A stretch of 64,000 nt of DNA from the NCBI GenBank assembly GCA_051000815.1, contig JBPCNX010000043.1, forward strand, positions 24,286 through 88,285. The letters run 5' to 3'. The position numbers were made by a program, and so were the translations under genes. The notes below the pieces were generated by a model that did no database searches, had not been told where the DNA came from, and saw only the letters and a program-made list of their open reading frames with translations. This document shows, piece by piece, positions 1 to 7,327 of this stretch; position 1 is the stretch's first letter; every line of letters begins with the position of its first letter. Source of the stretch: PSRF01 sp051000815. GTDB lineage: Bacteria; Acidobacteriota; Blastocatellia; Pyrinomonadales; Pyrinomonadaceae.

Positions 1-389
1 TGGCTTTTGCTGAGACGCTACAAAGGAGCGATGTCATCACGCTTCATTGCCCTTTGACGGATGAGACCAGGAACCTCATCGATCGACCGGAGCTTGAAAT
101 GATGAAGCGTGAAGCCCTGCTGATCAATACAGCTCGCGGAGGCCTGGTCAATGAAAAGGCTTTGATAGACGCGCTGCGAGCCGGCCTAATCGCCGGGGCC
201 GCGTTTGACGTACTCAGCGAAGAACCACCACGCCGCGGGAACCCCTTACTTGACGCCACCCTTCCAAGTCTAATTGTTACGCCGCATGTGGCCTGGGCCA
301 GCCGGAAAGCGATGCAGACACTCGCAGATCAACTCGTCGACAATCTCGAAGCATTCGTTCGCGGTGAAACGTTGCATCGCGTGGTTTAG
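1..389 (+). CDS. D-2-hydroxyacid dehydrogenase, C-terminal part (5' end outside window)
   Basis: This is the C-terminal part of an NAD-dependent D-isomer 2-hydroxyacid dehydrogenase. The frame is open from the left edge, so the N-terminus lies outside the window. Visible family motifs are LHCPLTDET, the INTARGGLVNE segment of the NAD-binding domain, AFDVLSEEPP and the catalytic-His region TPHVAWAS. The family reduces 2-keto acids to D-2-hydroxy acids. The HVAWAS form is common in glycerate/hydroxypyruvate reductase-like members, but the exact substrate cannot be told from this part. The next gene is convergent. Confidence 0.9.
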   Translation, partial: AFAETLQRSDVITLHCPLTDETRNLIDRPELEMMKREALLINTARGGLVNEKALIDALRAGLIAGAAFDVLSEEPPRRGNPLLDATLPSLIVTPHVAWASRKAMQTLADQLVDNLEAFVRGETLHRVV

Positions 390-394
390 GGACT

Positions 395-425
395 CAAAAA
401 AGCAAAACGGCGGGCAAGTCCCGCC
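395..425 (-). terminator. Rho-independent terminator of the small minus-strand gene
   Basis: On the minus strand a GGCGGG/CCCGCC stem with a 5-nt loop is followed by GTTTTGCTTTTTT. It lies 26 bases past the stop codon of the 451-720 gene. The plus strand has no T-run, so it should serve mainly the minus-strand gene. Confidence 0.75.
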
Positions 426-450
426 GCTGCGCTACAACTTGAGCCGTGTC

Positions 451-720
451 TTAAGACGACGCTGCTTCGCTGGACGCAGCTTGCACATCGTCGTGATGTT
501 CGGTCGTGTACAGACGCAGGATGTCCTGGCCCTGTCGTGAACGCGGGTCGATCGTGCGGATATGCTTGCGACCCTGCATCTCCCAAATCGCTGTCACGAC
601 TCCATCCTTCTCGACGGCGTGATAGGAAATATCTTCGGTTGGAGCAGCTGCCGGTGTAGTGTCGGCGTCCGCGGCTTCTGGCGCAGCATCAGTCGGCGCG
701 GTTTCGTTCTCCATAATCAA
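451..720 (-). CDS. Small acidic hypothetical protein
   Basis: A protein of about 89 residues that I do not recognise. The first 30 residues are rich in Ala, Pro, Thr, Asp and Glu and look disordered. The rest (YHAVEKDGVVTAIWEMQGRKHIRTIDP) looks like a small folded domain. An AAGAAGGAG ribosome-binding site sits 6 nt from a TTG start at 720 and 12 nt from an ATG at 714, so either start is possible. A strong terminator follows the gene. The good RBS plus terminator make it a likely real single-gene unit. No signal peptide or membrane segment is seen. Confidence 0.6.
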   Translation of the reverse strand: MIMENETAPTDAAPEAADADTTPAAAPTEDISYHAVEKDGVVTAIWEMQGRKHIRTIDPRSRQGQDILRLYTTEHHDDVQAASSEAASS

Positions 721-785
721 ATAAAACTCCTTCTTAGAAATATATTCGTCTGTAATTTGTTTTCAGGATTGTTGCATACGGTTTA

Positions 786-916
786 CGTCAAAGTCTACCG
801 AAGTAGGTCTCAAGGCTCAGGTTCCCGGTCTCAGGTTTGAAGTCTCAGGTTATTTAAGGTCCAACCTGCGAAGCAGGTGAAGATATTTGCCTTGAGCCTC
901 GAGACTTGAGACTTTA
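786..916. repeat. Degenerate heptamer array, inverted arms
   Basis: The left arm reads as 7-nt units such as GTCTCAG, GCTCAGG and GTTTGAA. After about 45 nt the right arm (CTTGAGC, CTCGAGA, CTTGAGA) reads as the inverse of the left, so the region could fold into an imperfect hairpin. It lies just downstream of the S8 protease stop, and also upstream of the small 451-720 gene. Confidence 0.6.
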
Positions 917-2290
917 GTTCCGTAACGCGAGAGCCGCCTCTACCGCCCTTCCGGGAACTACTACACCCCATCCCTGCCTTTCGACTTCTATCCCGGAAAC
1001 TCGTTCCGCAGTCTTAATGAGAATCCGTTTGACCTGTTGGGGCGTGAGACTCGGATTCGCTTCCAGCAGACACGCGATAGTTGAAGCGACAATCGGCGAA
1101 GAGAACGAGGTGCCATCGACATACTTGTAGTGCTGGTTGATCACATTGCCTTCGTGCAGTTTTATTGTTATCAGCTGACGCAGAAGCGCTACCGGCAACC
1201 CGCGTGCTTCATACAAGTCGTTGTCGATCGTTTGATTAGTCTCGATGAGTTTTACCAATTCGTCATCGGTTGCGTTATCCAGTGCGGAATAGAGTCTAGC
1301 CTCAGCCGCGGTAGGCGTATGAGGCAGAATCGGCGCCGCTACCCAGATCGCAGGCGCAATCACCTCGGGTTTTTGCAGGCCATCGATCGTCGGTCCATAC
1401 GAAGAGCGATACATGCCGCGACGGGCCCGGTCGAGAGAATTCTGATCGTCGAGTCCCCCCACGGAAATTGCCGACGGCGAACTGGCAGGCGGCAGCACCG
1501 GATGTTCCGGCGCCATCCCCGCATTACCGACCGCACAAACCACAATCAACCCTTCGCACACCGCGCGTTCGACCGTCTTACATAACGAACTGCGGAAATA
1601 AGGCTGTTCGAAATCACCGCCGGCTGAGATGTTAACGATCTGAATGTTGTGTTCTGCGCGATGATCGAGGACCCATTGCAGACCCTGCTCGATGTGTTTG
1701 TCGGGAATGTGCCCGGAGCGGCCAATCTTCACAAGTACGAGCTTCGCATCGGGCGCGATGCCGCGATAAAAACCTCTCGAAAGATGACCGTTGCCCGCCG
1801 CCACCACCGACGTCATCATTCCGTGCCAGCTCGCCACGTCGCCAGTCTTCAACGATTCGCGATCCGCGTCGGGGTCAAAGATATTGTGGTACGCAACGAT
1901 CCTGTTTGCCGGTTTGGTTAGGTCCGGATGGGCGTAGAAACCCGAGTCGAGAAACGCCATCGTCACGCCACGTCCGGTAAATCTTTCGTCAGCGCCCAGA
2001 CGCAGCGGGGTCGGCAATACGTAACTCGTCTGGTCAAAGATAGCCCCGTGCGCATCGAGCTGGTTGCGAGCGCGTTTGAAAAGACCAATACAACGCGAAC
2101 AAACGCCGGCGCTTTTGCCGGTGAGTGAATTGGCAGCGACGAGCGAGCGCAACGGATCGTCGAGCGCGGCGAGCGGGATCAAGCCGTCCTCAGAAATACG
2201 GCTGCATACAGGACAGGCTTCGATCAGAGAAGCCTTGCTAAGGTCGGTTAGCAGTTCTTTAGGAACGACTGTTTCTTTTGATTCAGACAT
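914..2290 (-). CDS. S8 (subtilisin-like) serine peptidase with N-terminal four-cysteine region
   Basis: A 458-residue subtilase. The catalytic triad is visible as Asp115 (AFLDSGF), His156 (SWHGMMTSVVAAG) and Ser at about 395 (DGTSFSSPIVAS). The oxyanion Asn lies in VGNAGMAPE. The N-terminus has no signal peptide and instead carries CPVC (Cys26/29) and CSRC (Cys64/67), which look like a zinc-ribbon-type metal site. Without a secretion signal it is probably cytoplasmic or exported by another route. A long insertion between the oxyanion Asn and the Ser box is rich in Leu and acidic residues. No Shine-Dalgarno is obvious before the ATG at 2290. The family assignment is firm; the substrate is unknown. 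Confidence 0.93.
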   Translation of the reverse strand: MSESKETVVPKELLTDLSKASLIEACPVCSRISEDGLIPLAALDDPLRSLVAANSLTGKSAGVCSRCIGLFKRARNQLDAHGAIFDQTSYVLPTPLRLGADERFTGRGVTMAFLDSGFYAHPDLTKPANRIVAYHNIFDPDADRESLKTGDVASWHGMMTSVVAAGNGHLSRGFYRGIAPDAKLVLVKIGRSGHIPDKHIEQGLQWVLDHRAEHNIQIVNISAGGDFEQPYFRSSLCKTVERAVCEGLIVVCAVGNAGMAPEHPVLPPASSPSAISVGGLDDQNSLDRARRGMYRSSYGPTIDGLQKPEVIAPAIWVAAPILPHTPTAAEARLYSALDNATDDELVKLIETNQTIDNDLYEARGLPVALLRQLITIKLHEGNVINQHYKYVDGTSFSSPIVASTIACLLEANPSLTPQQVKRILIKTAERVSGIEVERQGWGVVVPGRAVEAALALRN

Positions 2291-2328
2291 GTTTGTCGGT
2301 GGTAGCGAGTCTACTATGATCTGGAAGA

Positions 2329-2424
2329 ACTTAGAACTTTGTACTTTGAACTTAGTCCGATAGAGAACAATTCAATTAGAGATTGCGAACAAAGCACAAA
2401 GCTCCAAGTACGAAGTTCAAAGCT
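2329..2424. repeat. Heptamer array with inverted arms upstream of the S8 protease
   Basis: The left arm at 2329-2356 repeats AACTTAG/AACTTTG/TACTTTG. The right arm at about 2387-2424 (AAGCTCC, AAGTACG, AAGTTCA) is its approximate reverse complement. The two arms could pair around a 30-nt loop. It lies between two divergent genes. Confidence 0.6.
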
Positions 2425-2526
2425 GCTCAAGATCCGGATGTTGCATTTGTGATTGGTTGGTGGCGAGTGTAAGGTATTGTTCCAGGAAAACGACAACACC
2501 AAAGAAGCCTTCGAGGAAATTTTTCC

Positions 2527-2955
2527 ATGGCTCAGGAACAAGCAAGCGTCGCCGATCTCTTTCGTCGCGCCCAGGAAATTCATCGCGAGAATTCGCAAAC
2601 TTCTTACAAACAAATCAAAGAGCAACTTTTGCGGGAGTATAAGGGCAAACCTTTTCCACCGCTTTACAACCTGACAATCCCTGAGCAGGATGCGCGCGCT
2701 CCGGAGGAGGATTGGTCGGCGGGTTTACCGCTCGTGCGACGCGGGATTCAGTTTCAGGATTGGGGAGAAATTGTTGACGGCATCGTGCTCAGTCTCGAAC
2801 AGACTGAGAACTATGAAAAACAACGCGGCGCTGAGGGCACGCGTGACGACTGGCACGATCGATCGCGCGGTATTGAAGACGCGGAATCGAAGGCGGTAGG
2901 CAAGTGGATGCCGGAAGAGCTGATGAAGCTGGCGGAAAATCAAACGAAAAAATAG
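2527..2955 (+). CDS. Hypothetical protein, 142 aa
   Basis: A hydrophilic, charged protein of 142 residues that I do not recognise. It has no signal peptide and no membrane segment. The N-terminal third (SVADLFRRAQEIHRE...YKQIKEQLL) looks helical. A Trp/Asp-rich middle (RDDWHDRSRGIEDAE) follows. The start ATG at 2527 has only a weak upstream purine stretch (GAGGAA, spacing about 10). The sequence composition is protein-like and no competing frame is better. It is flanked on both sides by heptamer repeat arrays, so it is probably transcribed alone. Confidence 0.6.
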   Translation: MAQEQASVADLFRRAQEIHRENSQTSYKQIKEQLLREYKGKPFPPLYNLTIPEQDARAPEEDWSAGLPLVRRGIQFQDWGEIVDGIVLSLEQTENYEKQRGAEGTRDDWHDRSRGIEDAESKAVGKWMPEELMKLAENQTKK

Positions 2956-2956
2956 G

Positions 2957-3097
2957 TCTTTGGCCTTTGAACTTTGTTCTTTGAACTTTGTTCTTTGTTC
3001 TTTGTTTGTGCAACCGAGATGAATTCTTACTTTCAAGTTGATTAAAACGACAAAGAAAGTTCTAAGTTCAAAAAACAAGGGCCTAAGACCTAAGACA
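2957..3097. repeat. Heptamer array with inverted arms before the molybdopterin oxidoreductase
   Basis: The left arm at 2957-3006 has near-perfect 7-nt units alternating CTTTGAA and CTTTGTT. The right arm at 3047-3097 (AAAGTTC, TAAGTTC, GGCCTAAGAC) reads as the inverse. The right arm ends only a few bases before the ATG at 3101. Confidence 0.7.
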
Positions 3098-3100
3098 AGA

Positions 3101-3784
3101 ATGGGTTTCCTTAACAGTCTGCTACCAGATCCCAATTACCAGACCACCGATCCGCGCAAGCCTGAAGAGATCGCCGACGAAAGTGTAATCATCAGCCCCG
3201 ACACGCGGCGCGAGAACCGTATTCCACCTGGTCAGTCGCGCACAAAGAAGTGGCCAGTCCTCGACGCGCACGGTACGCCCGAGATCGATCTCGCCAACTG
3301 GAGTTTCGAAGTTGACGGGCTTGTCGAGCATCCACAGCAATGGTCGCTCGATGAATTTATGCAACTGCCGGCGACAAAGGTCTACGCGGATTTTCATTGC
3401 GTCACGCGCTGGTCGCGTCTCGATAATGTTTGGGGCGGCGTCCCGACACGCGAGGTCGCCAAAATTGCCGGCGTCAAACCTGAGGCCAAATTTGTAATCG
3501 CCGCTGCATACGATTCGGGCTGGACTACGAACATCCCCCTCGAGTTTTTTCTCAACGAAGACTCTTTATTCGCCTGGTCTCATGATGGACTGCCCATCCC
3601 GCCCGAGCACGGCGGTCCCGTTCGATTGATTGTGCCGCAACTCTATGCCTGGAAGTCCGCGAAATGGATCAAAGGCGTGCGCTTCCTGGAACACGATCAG
3701 GCTGGGTACTGGGAAGAGGGCGGCTACCACATGCGCGGCAACCCCTGGACAGCCGGTGATGGCGAAAGATTTCGCTGGAGCTGA
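3101..3784 (+). CDS. Molybdopterin-dependent oxidoreductase, sulfite-oxidase-like
   Basis: A 227-residue protein of the sulfite oxidase/MsrP catalytic-domain family that binds a molybdenum cofactor. Visible family features are the Cys ligand region DFHCVTRWSR, the YDSGWTTNIPL segment, LFAWSHDGLPIPPEHGGPVR and the C-terminal WIKGVRFLEHDQAGYWEEGGYHM. It is the short cytosolic type, with no Tat signal and no dimerisation domain. The ATG at 3101 was chosen because the conserved N-terminus (MGFLNSLLPDPN) begins there; the upstream extension would be repeat-derived. A molybdopterin gene, moaA, lies 55 kb away. The substrate is not predictable. Confidence 0.9.
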   Translation: MGFLNSLLPDPNYQTTDPRKPEEIADESVIISPDTRRENRIPPGQSRTKKWPVLDAHGTPEIDLANWSFEVDGLVEHPQQWSLDEFMQLPATKVYADFHCVTRWSRLDNVWGGVPTREVAKIAGVKPEAKFVIAAAYDSGWTTNIPLEFFLNEDSLFAWSHDGLPIPPEHGGPVRLIVPQLYAWKSAKWIKGVRFLEHDQAGYWEEGGYHMRGNPWTAGDGERFRWS

Positions 3785-3795
3785 TCCAAGAGGAG

Positions 3796-3945
3796 TATCC
3801 GCAGATTACGCAGATGACACCGATTAGGATCTTAACGTTAAGTCGCTGAGTCTTGCCGAACTGTTCCTGCAGTTTTGTGAATCTGTGAAATCTGCGTAAT
3901 CTGCGGATACTAGTTGTTTTGTGACTCTGCGTAATCTGCGGATAG
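3796..3945. repeat. Period-9 inverted array (ATCTGCGGAT type)
   Basis: The left arm at 3796-3820 (TATCCGCAGATTACGCAGAT) is the inverse of two right arms. The first, 3875-3909, has units AATCTGTGA, AATCTGCGT, AATCTGCGG. The second, 3920-3945, repeats the same end. The array sits between the stop at 3784 and the TTG at 3952 and can form alternative hairpins. Confidence 0.7.
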
Positions 3946-3951
3946 TAAATT

Positions 3952-5454
3952 TTGAGTTCAACCACACCTAAAGACGCCGCCGCTGTAATTCTGCTTCGGC
4001 CCAACTCCAATCCCGAAAATCCCGAAGTTTTTTTGGTTCGCCGCAGCGAGAAGCTGGCCTTCCTCGGAGGCTTCCACGCTTTTCCCGGCGGGCAATTCGA
4101 TGCGTCCGATGCTGACACTCCGGTGGACAACTGCGACGATCAGCAAACCCGTGCGGCAATTAGCGCTGCCGCCCGCGAGTTGTTTGAAGAACTTGGTGTG
4201 CTGGCGGTGCGCGGCGGCGAGCCACTGACAAAGGGTCAACGAGAGTCGCTGCTTGATGACCTCACTTCACAAAGAATGTCCTGGTCGCAGCTGCTGGATC
4301 ACTACGGTCTTCGCCTTGATGCCGCTGACTTTACTTTTGCGGGTCGCTGGCTAACACCGCCCTTTAGTGCCCGCCGTTTTGATACCTGGTTTTTTCTGGT
4401 CAACTGTCCTCACAAGCAACAGCCCCAGGTAATTCCCGGAGAACTTGAGTCGGGAGAATGGATCTGGGCGCGCGAGGCTTTTGCCCGGTGGCAGCGCTCG
4501 GAGATTCTCGCGGTGCCGCCAACGCTTCACGCTTTGCAAACCCTCGCCGCGGGTGTCACTCCGAATTTGATCGAACGATTTGTAGCAACTCCCAATGCTC
4601 ACGGCGAACCGGTTCGGCGCATCGAGTTTCGCCCCAACTACATTTGCTTTCCGGTCCGCACGCCAACCAAACCACCAGCGACGCACACCAACTGTTACCT
4701 GATCTACACCTCGCGTGAAGTGTTGGTGATTGATCCAGGTTCACCTTACGAAGAAGAGCAACAAGCTTTAGCGGCTTGTGTTGCAGACCTGGTTTGTGAA
4801 GGTCGTTCGGTCCGGGAGATCGTACTTACCCACATGCATCCCGATCACGTCGGCGGTGTCAAAGCGCTGCAAGCCACGGTGGGCGGAACGTTGAGAGTGG
4901 CTGCGCATCGGCTGACCGCTGAACCGCTCAAGGGATCGACTGAGGTCGATCGGTTGATAGAAGACGAAGACATCATTAGGCTCGACGGTGCGCCGGAGAT
5001 CAGTCTGCGGGCCATGCACACGCCCGGTCACGCCCGTGGACATCTTTGCTTTTACGAAGAGCGCACCGGAACCCTGATCTCTGGTGACAACATCGTTGGC
5101 CTGGGCTCGGTGCTCATCGATCCGCCGGAAGGCAATATGCGCGACTATCTAGATTCGCTCGAGCGGATGCGCGCGCTTCCGAACCTGTCGGTGATCTTCG
5201 GCGGCCACGGTCCGGCCATCGGCAATCCTTACAGCAAGATTAATGAGTACATTTCCCACAGGCTCGAGCGCGAAGCGAACATTCTCAAGGCGATCCGCGA
5301 GGGCGCCGCGACGCCTCCGGAGATCGTGGCTCGTGTTTACACTGACGTGTCGCCCAAGGTTCATGCAATGGCAGAACGCGCTGTGATGGCTCATTTGGAA
5401 AAGCTGAAAGCGGATGGCCTGGTGCAGCAAGAGCAGGGTCGTTGGCAGCCCTGA
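3952..5454 (+). CDS. Nudix hydrolase - metallo-beta-lactamase fold fusion protein
   Basis: A 500-residue two-domain protein. Residues 8-230 are a Nudix domain: FPGG at 44-47 and REx2EE (Arg75-Glu80) are present, but the spacing between them is longer than the canonical box, as in the CoA-pyrophosphatase-like NUDT19 group. Residues 240-440 are a metallo-beta-lactamase domain with THMHPDH (His294, His296, Asp298, His299), GHARGH and SGDNIVG. The C-terminal 60 residues resemble the winged-helix tail of LACTB2-type hydrolases. The TTG start at 3952 is the only start that keeps the full Nudix strand, and no clear RBS is visible. Both activities would be hydrolytic. The substrate is unknown. Confidence 0.88.
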   Translation: MSSTTPKDAAAVILLRPNSNPENPEVFLVRRSEKLAFLGGFHAFPGGQFDASDADTPVDNCDDQQTRAAISAAARELFEELGVLAVRGGEPLTKGQRESLLDDLTSQRMSWSQLLDHYGLRLDAADFTFAGRWLTPPFSARRFDTWFFLVNCPHKQQPQVIPGELESGEWIWAREAFARWQRSEILAVPPTLHALQTLAAGVTPNLIERFVATPNAHGEPVRRIEFRPNYICFPVRTPTKPPATHTNCYLIYTSREVLVIDPGSPYEEEQQALAACVADLVCEGRSVREIVLTHMHPDHVGGVKALQATVGGTLRVAAHRLTAEPLKGSTEVDRLIEDEDIIRLDGAPEISLRAMHTPGHARGHLCFYEERTGTLISGDNIVGLGSVLIDPPEGNMRDYLDSLERMRALPNLSVIFGGHGPAIGNPYSKINEYISHRLEREANILKAIREGAATPPEIVARVYTDVSPKVHAMAERAVMAHLEKLKADGLVQQEQGRWQP

Positions 5455-5563
5455 TAGGCTTTTCATCCTCAAACTTTCGTTTATTTTGCGCGGTCCTTCG
5501 TTTAGAATCTCAGTGCTCCGAACACTCCCCGTTGCAATATCACTCGTGATCAAAAGGAATCTG

Positions 5564-7075
5564 ATGTCAAAGATAAAGAACACAGCCGCTGCTCTACTCA
5601 TAGCATCGTTGGCCTTCACAAGAGCCGTCGCCGAAGACTGGTCACAGTTTCGGGGACCAAACGGAAGCGGTGTTTCGGCGACGACAGGTTTGCCCGTCGA
5701 GTTTGGTCCGGAGAAAAACGTTGTTTGGAAGACGGCGTTACCACCGGGGCATTCGTCGCCGGTACTGACGAGCAATCGGGTGTTTGTTACTGCGTATGCG
5801 AGGGTTGATGCGCGCGCAAAGGAACGCGCGCACGCCAGGCAGGCGAGCCCAATCGAAAAAGAGAACTATAAACTTCTCGTCATCGCTCTCGATCGGCAGA
5901 CTGGAAAAATACTCTGGCAACGCGAAGTGCCGCGGACGATTACCGGGCGGTTGCAGAACGTTAACGACCCGGCTTCGCCAAGCCCAGTGACCGACGGCAC
6001 GAATGTCTACGTCTTCTTTCAGGAGTTTGGGCTAATCTCTTACAACGCCGCCGGCAAAGAGCGTTGGCGGCGCCCGCTCGGACCGTTCAATATGTTCTAC
6101 GGCTTTGGTGCCTCACCCATTCTCGTGGACGACAAAGTGATCCTGCCGGTCGATCAAGACAGCCCGAGTTCATACCTGATAGCGGTCGATAAAAATAGCG
6201 GACGCGTGCGATGGAAGGTTGACCGGCCCGTGGTCATCTCCGGTTACTCGACGCCGATCGTTTATCAACCGAAACAGGGGCCGAAGCAGATTGTTATTCC
6301 GGAATCGTTCCAGCTCTCAGCTTACTCGGTCGTCGATGGAAAGCGAGTCTGGTGGGTGCGCGGCCTCACGTGCGAAATGAAATCGATTGCCAGCAACGAC
6401 GGCGAATATCTGTTCATTAACGGCTGGGGCTTTCCGCAAAATCAACCCGGACAGCAAGTCGCGACGATTCCGTGGGAGGAGGCGCTGCCCAAATACGACA
6501 AGAATGGCGATCGTCAGATCGCGAAGACTGAAATCCCAAGCGCCGCCACGGAGAAGATGGACAAGATGTTGAGCTCGGCCTTTGAGGCGTTTGACATGAA
6601 TCGCGATGAGAAGTTGAACACGAAAGACTGGGAAGTGTTCCGTGCGATGATGGCGTCCGAGAATGGTCTGTTGGCGATAAAGATGGGAGGGCAGGGCGAT
6701 CAAACCGCCACCGCGATCCGTTGGCGCTATACCAAACCGGTGCCGCAAGTTCCCTCCACGCTTCTCTACAAGGGCGTGCTCTACATGATCAACGACAGCG
6801 GCATTCTGATCTCGTTTGACCCGGTGACGGGTAATGTGATCAAACAGGGACGCCTCCACGGGGCCATTGATAAATACTTTTCGTCGCCTGTCGCAGCTGA
6901 CGACAAAGTCTTCCTGATCGGCCAGGCGGGCCAAGTGTCTGTGTTAAAGGCGGCGGGTGAGTGGGAGGTACTCAAGGTGAATGAGTTGGACGATGAGTGC
7001 TTCGCGACCCCGGCGATTGCCGATGGAAGGATGTACATCAGGACACGAAGTGCGTTGTATTGTTTTGGAATATAA
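5564..7075 (+). CDS. Exported PQQ-type beta-propeller protein with EF-hand pair
   Basis: A 503-residue protein starting at an ATG preceded by AAAAGGA. Residues 1-24 form a signal peptide ending AVAED. WSQFRGPNGSG opens a PQQ-binding-like (outer-membrane-assembly/quinoprotein-type) beta-propeller with repeated blades (GKILWQREVP, GKERWRRPLG, GRVRWKVDRP). In the middle, two EF-hand-like calcium loops interrupt the propeller: YDKNGDRQI and FDMNRDEKL. Such proteins are common in acidobacteria and planctomycetes as secreted proteins without a defined role. No quinoprotein catalytic residues can be assigned, so an enzymatic role is uncertain. Confidence 0.85.
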   Translation: MSKIKNTAAALLIASLAFTRAVAEDWSQFRGPNGSGVSATTGLPVEFGPEKNVVWKTALPPGHSSPVLTSNRVFVTAYARVDARAKERAHARQASPIEKENYKLLVIALDRQTGKILWQREVPRTITGRLQNVNDPASPSPVTDGTNVYVFFQEFGLISYNAAGKERWRRPLGPFNMFYGFGASPILVDDKVILPVDQDSPSSYLIAVDKNSGRVRWKVDRPVVISGYSTPIVYQPKQGPKQIVIPESFQLSAYSVVDGKRVWWVRGLTCEMKSIASNDGEYLFINGWGFPQNQPGQQVATIPWEEALPKYDKNGDRQIAKTEIPSAATEKMDKMLSSAFEAFDMNRDEKLNTKDWEVFRAMMASENGLLAIKMGGQGDQTATAIRWRYTKPVPQVPSTLLYKGVLYMINDSGILISFDPVTGNVIKQGRLHGAIDKYFSSPVAADDKVFLIGQAGQVSVLKAAGEWEVLKVNELDDECFATPAIADGRMYIRTRSALYCFGI

Positions 7076-7083
7076 GCCTCAGT

Positions 7084-7191
7084 CATCCACAGACACACTG
7101 ATTACACAGATTCAAACCTCACGAATCTAATTACGACAGATTGTCTATAGAAGCTTCTGTGAATCTGCGGAATCTGTGGAATCTGTGGATG
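7084..7191. repeat. Period-9 inverted array downstream of the propeller gene
   Basis: The left arm at 7084-7112 (CATCCACAGACACACTG) is the inverse of the right arm at 7157-7191, which consists of GAATCTGCG, GAATCTGTG, GAATCTGTG units. This is the same repeat family as at 3796-3945, here 9 bases after a stop codon. Confidence 0.65.
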
Positions 7192-7234
7192 CCTAAGAGT
7201 CTTTTCCGATCAAACGTATTAAGATAGAAAATCG

Positions 7235-7302
7235 TTTCGAGTTCAGAGTTCCGGATTCCGAGTCAACACCTCGGACCGGAACCGACACCTGATACCCGAA
7301 AC
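7235..7302. repeat. Heptamer array with inverted arms before the MoxR-like gene
   Basis: The left arm has 7-nt units (GTTCAGA, GTTCCGG, ATTCCGA). The right arm (CTCGGACCGGAACCG...CCCGAAAC) is the inverse. It lies directly after the period-9 array and about 25 nt before the ATG at 7328. Confidence 0.55.
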
Positions 7303-7327
7303 CCCATCCCAGGCACAAGGTGTTTTA

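Noticed and set aside
5149..5775. 208-codon minus-strand ORF spanning the Nudix fusion end and propeller start
   Set aside because: It is antisense to two good genes and low in protein-like character.
6317..6934. 205-codon minus-strand ORF inside the beta-propeller gene
   Set aside because: Shadow of the plus-strand gene, which has a signal peptide, propeller blades and EF-hands; the antisense protein has no recognisable features.
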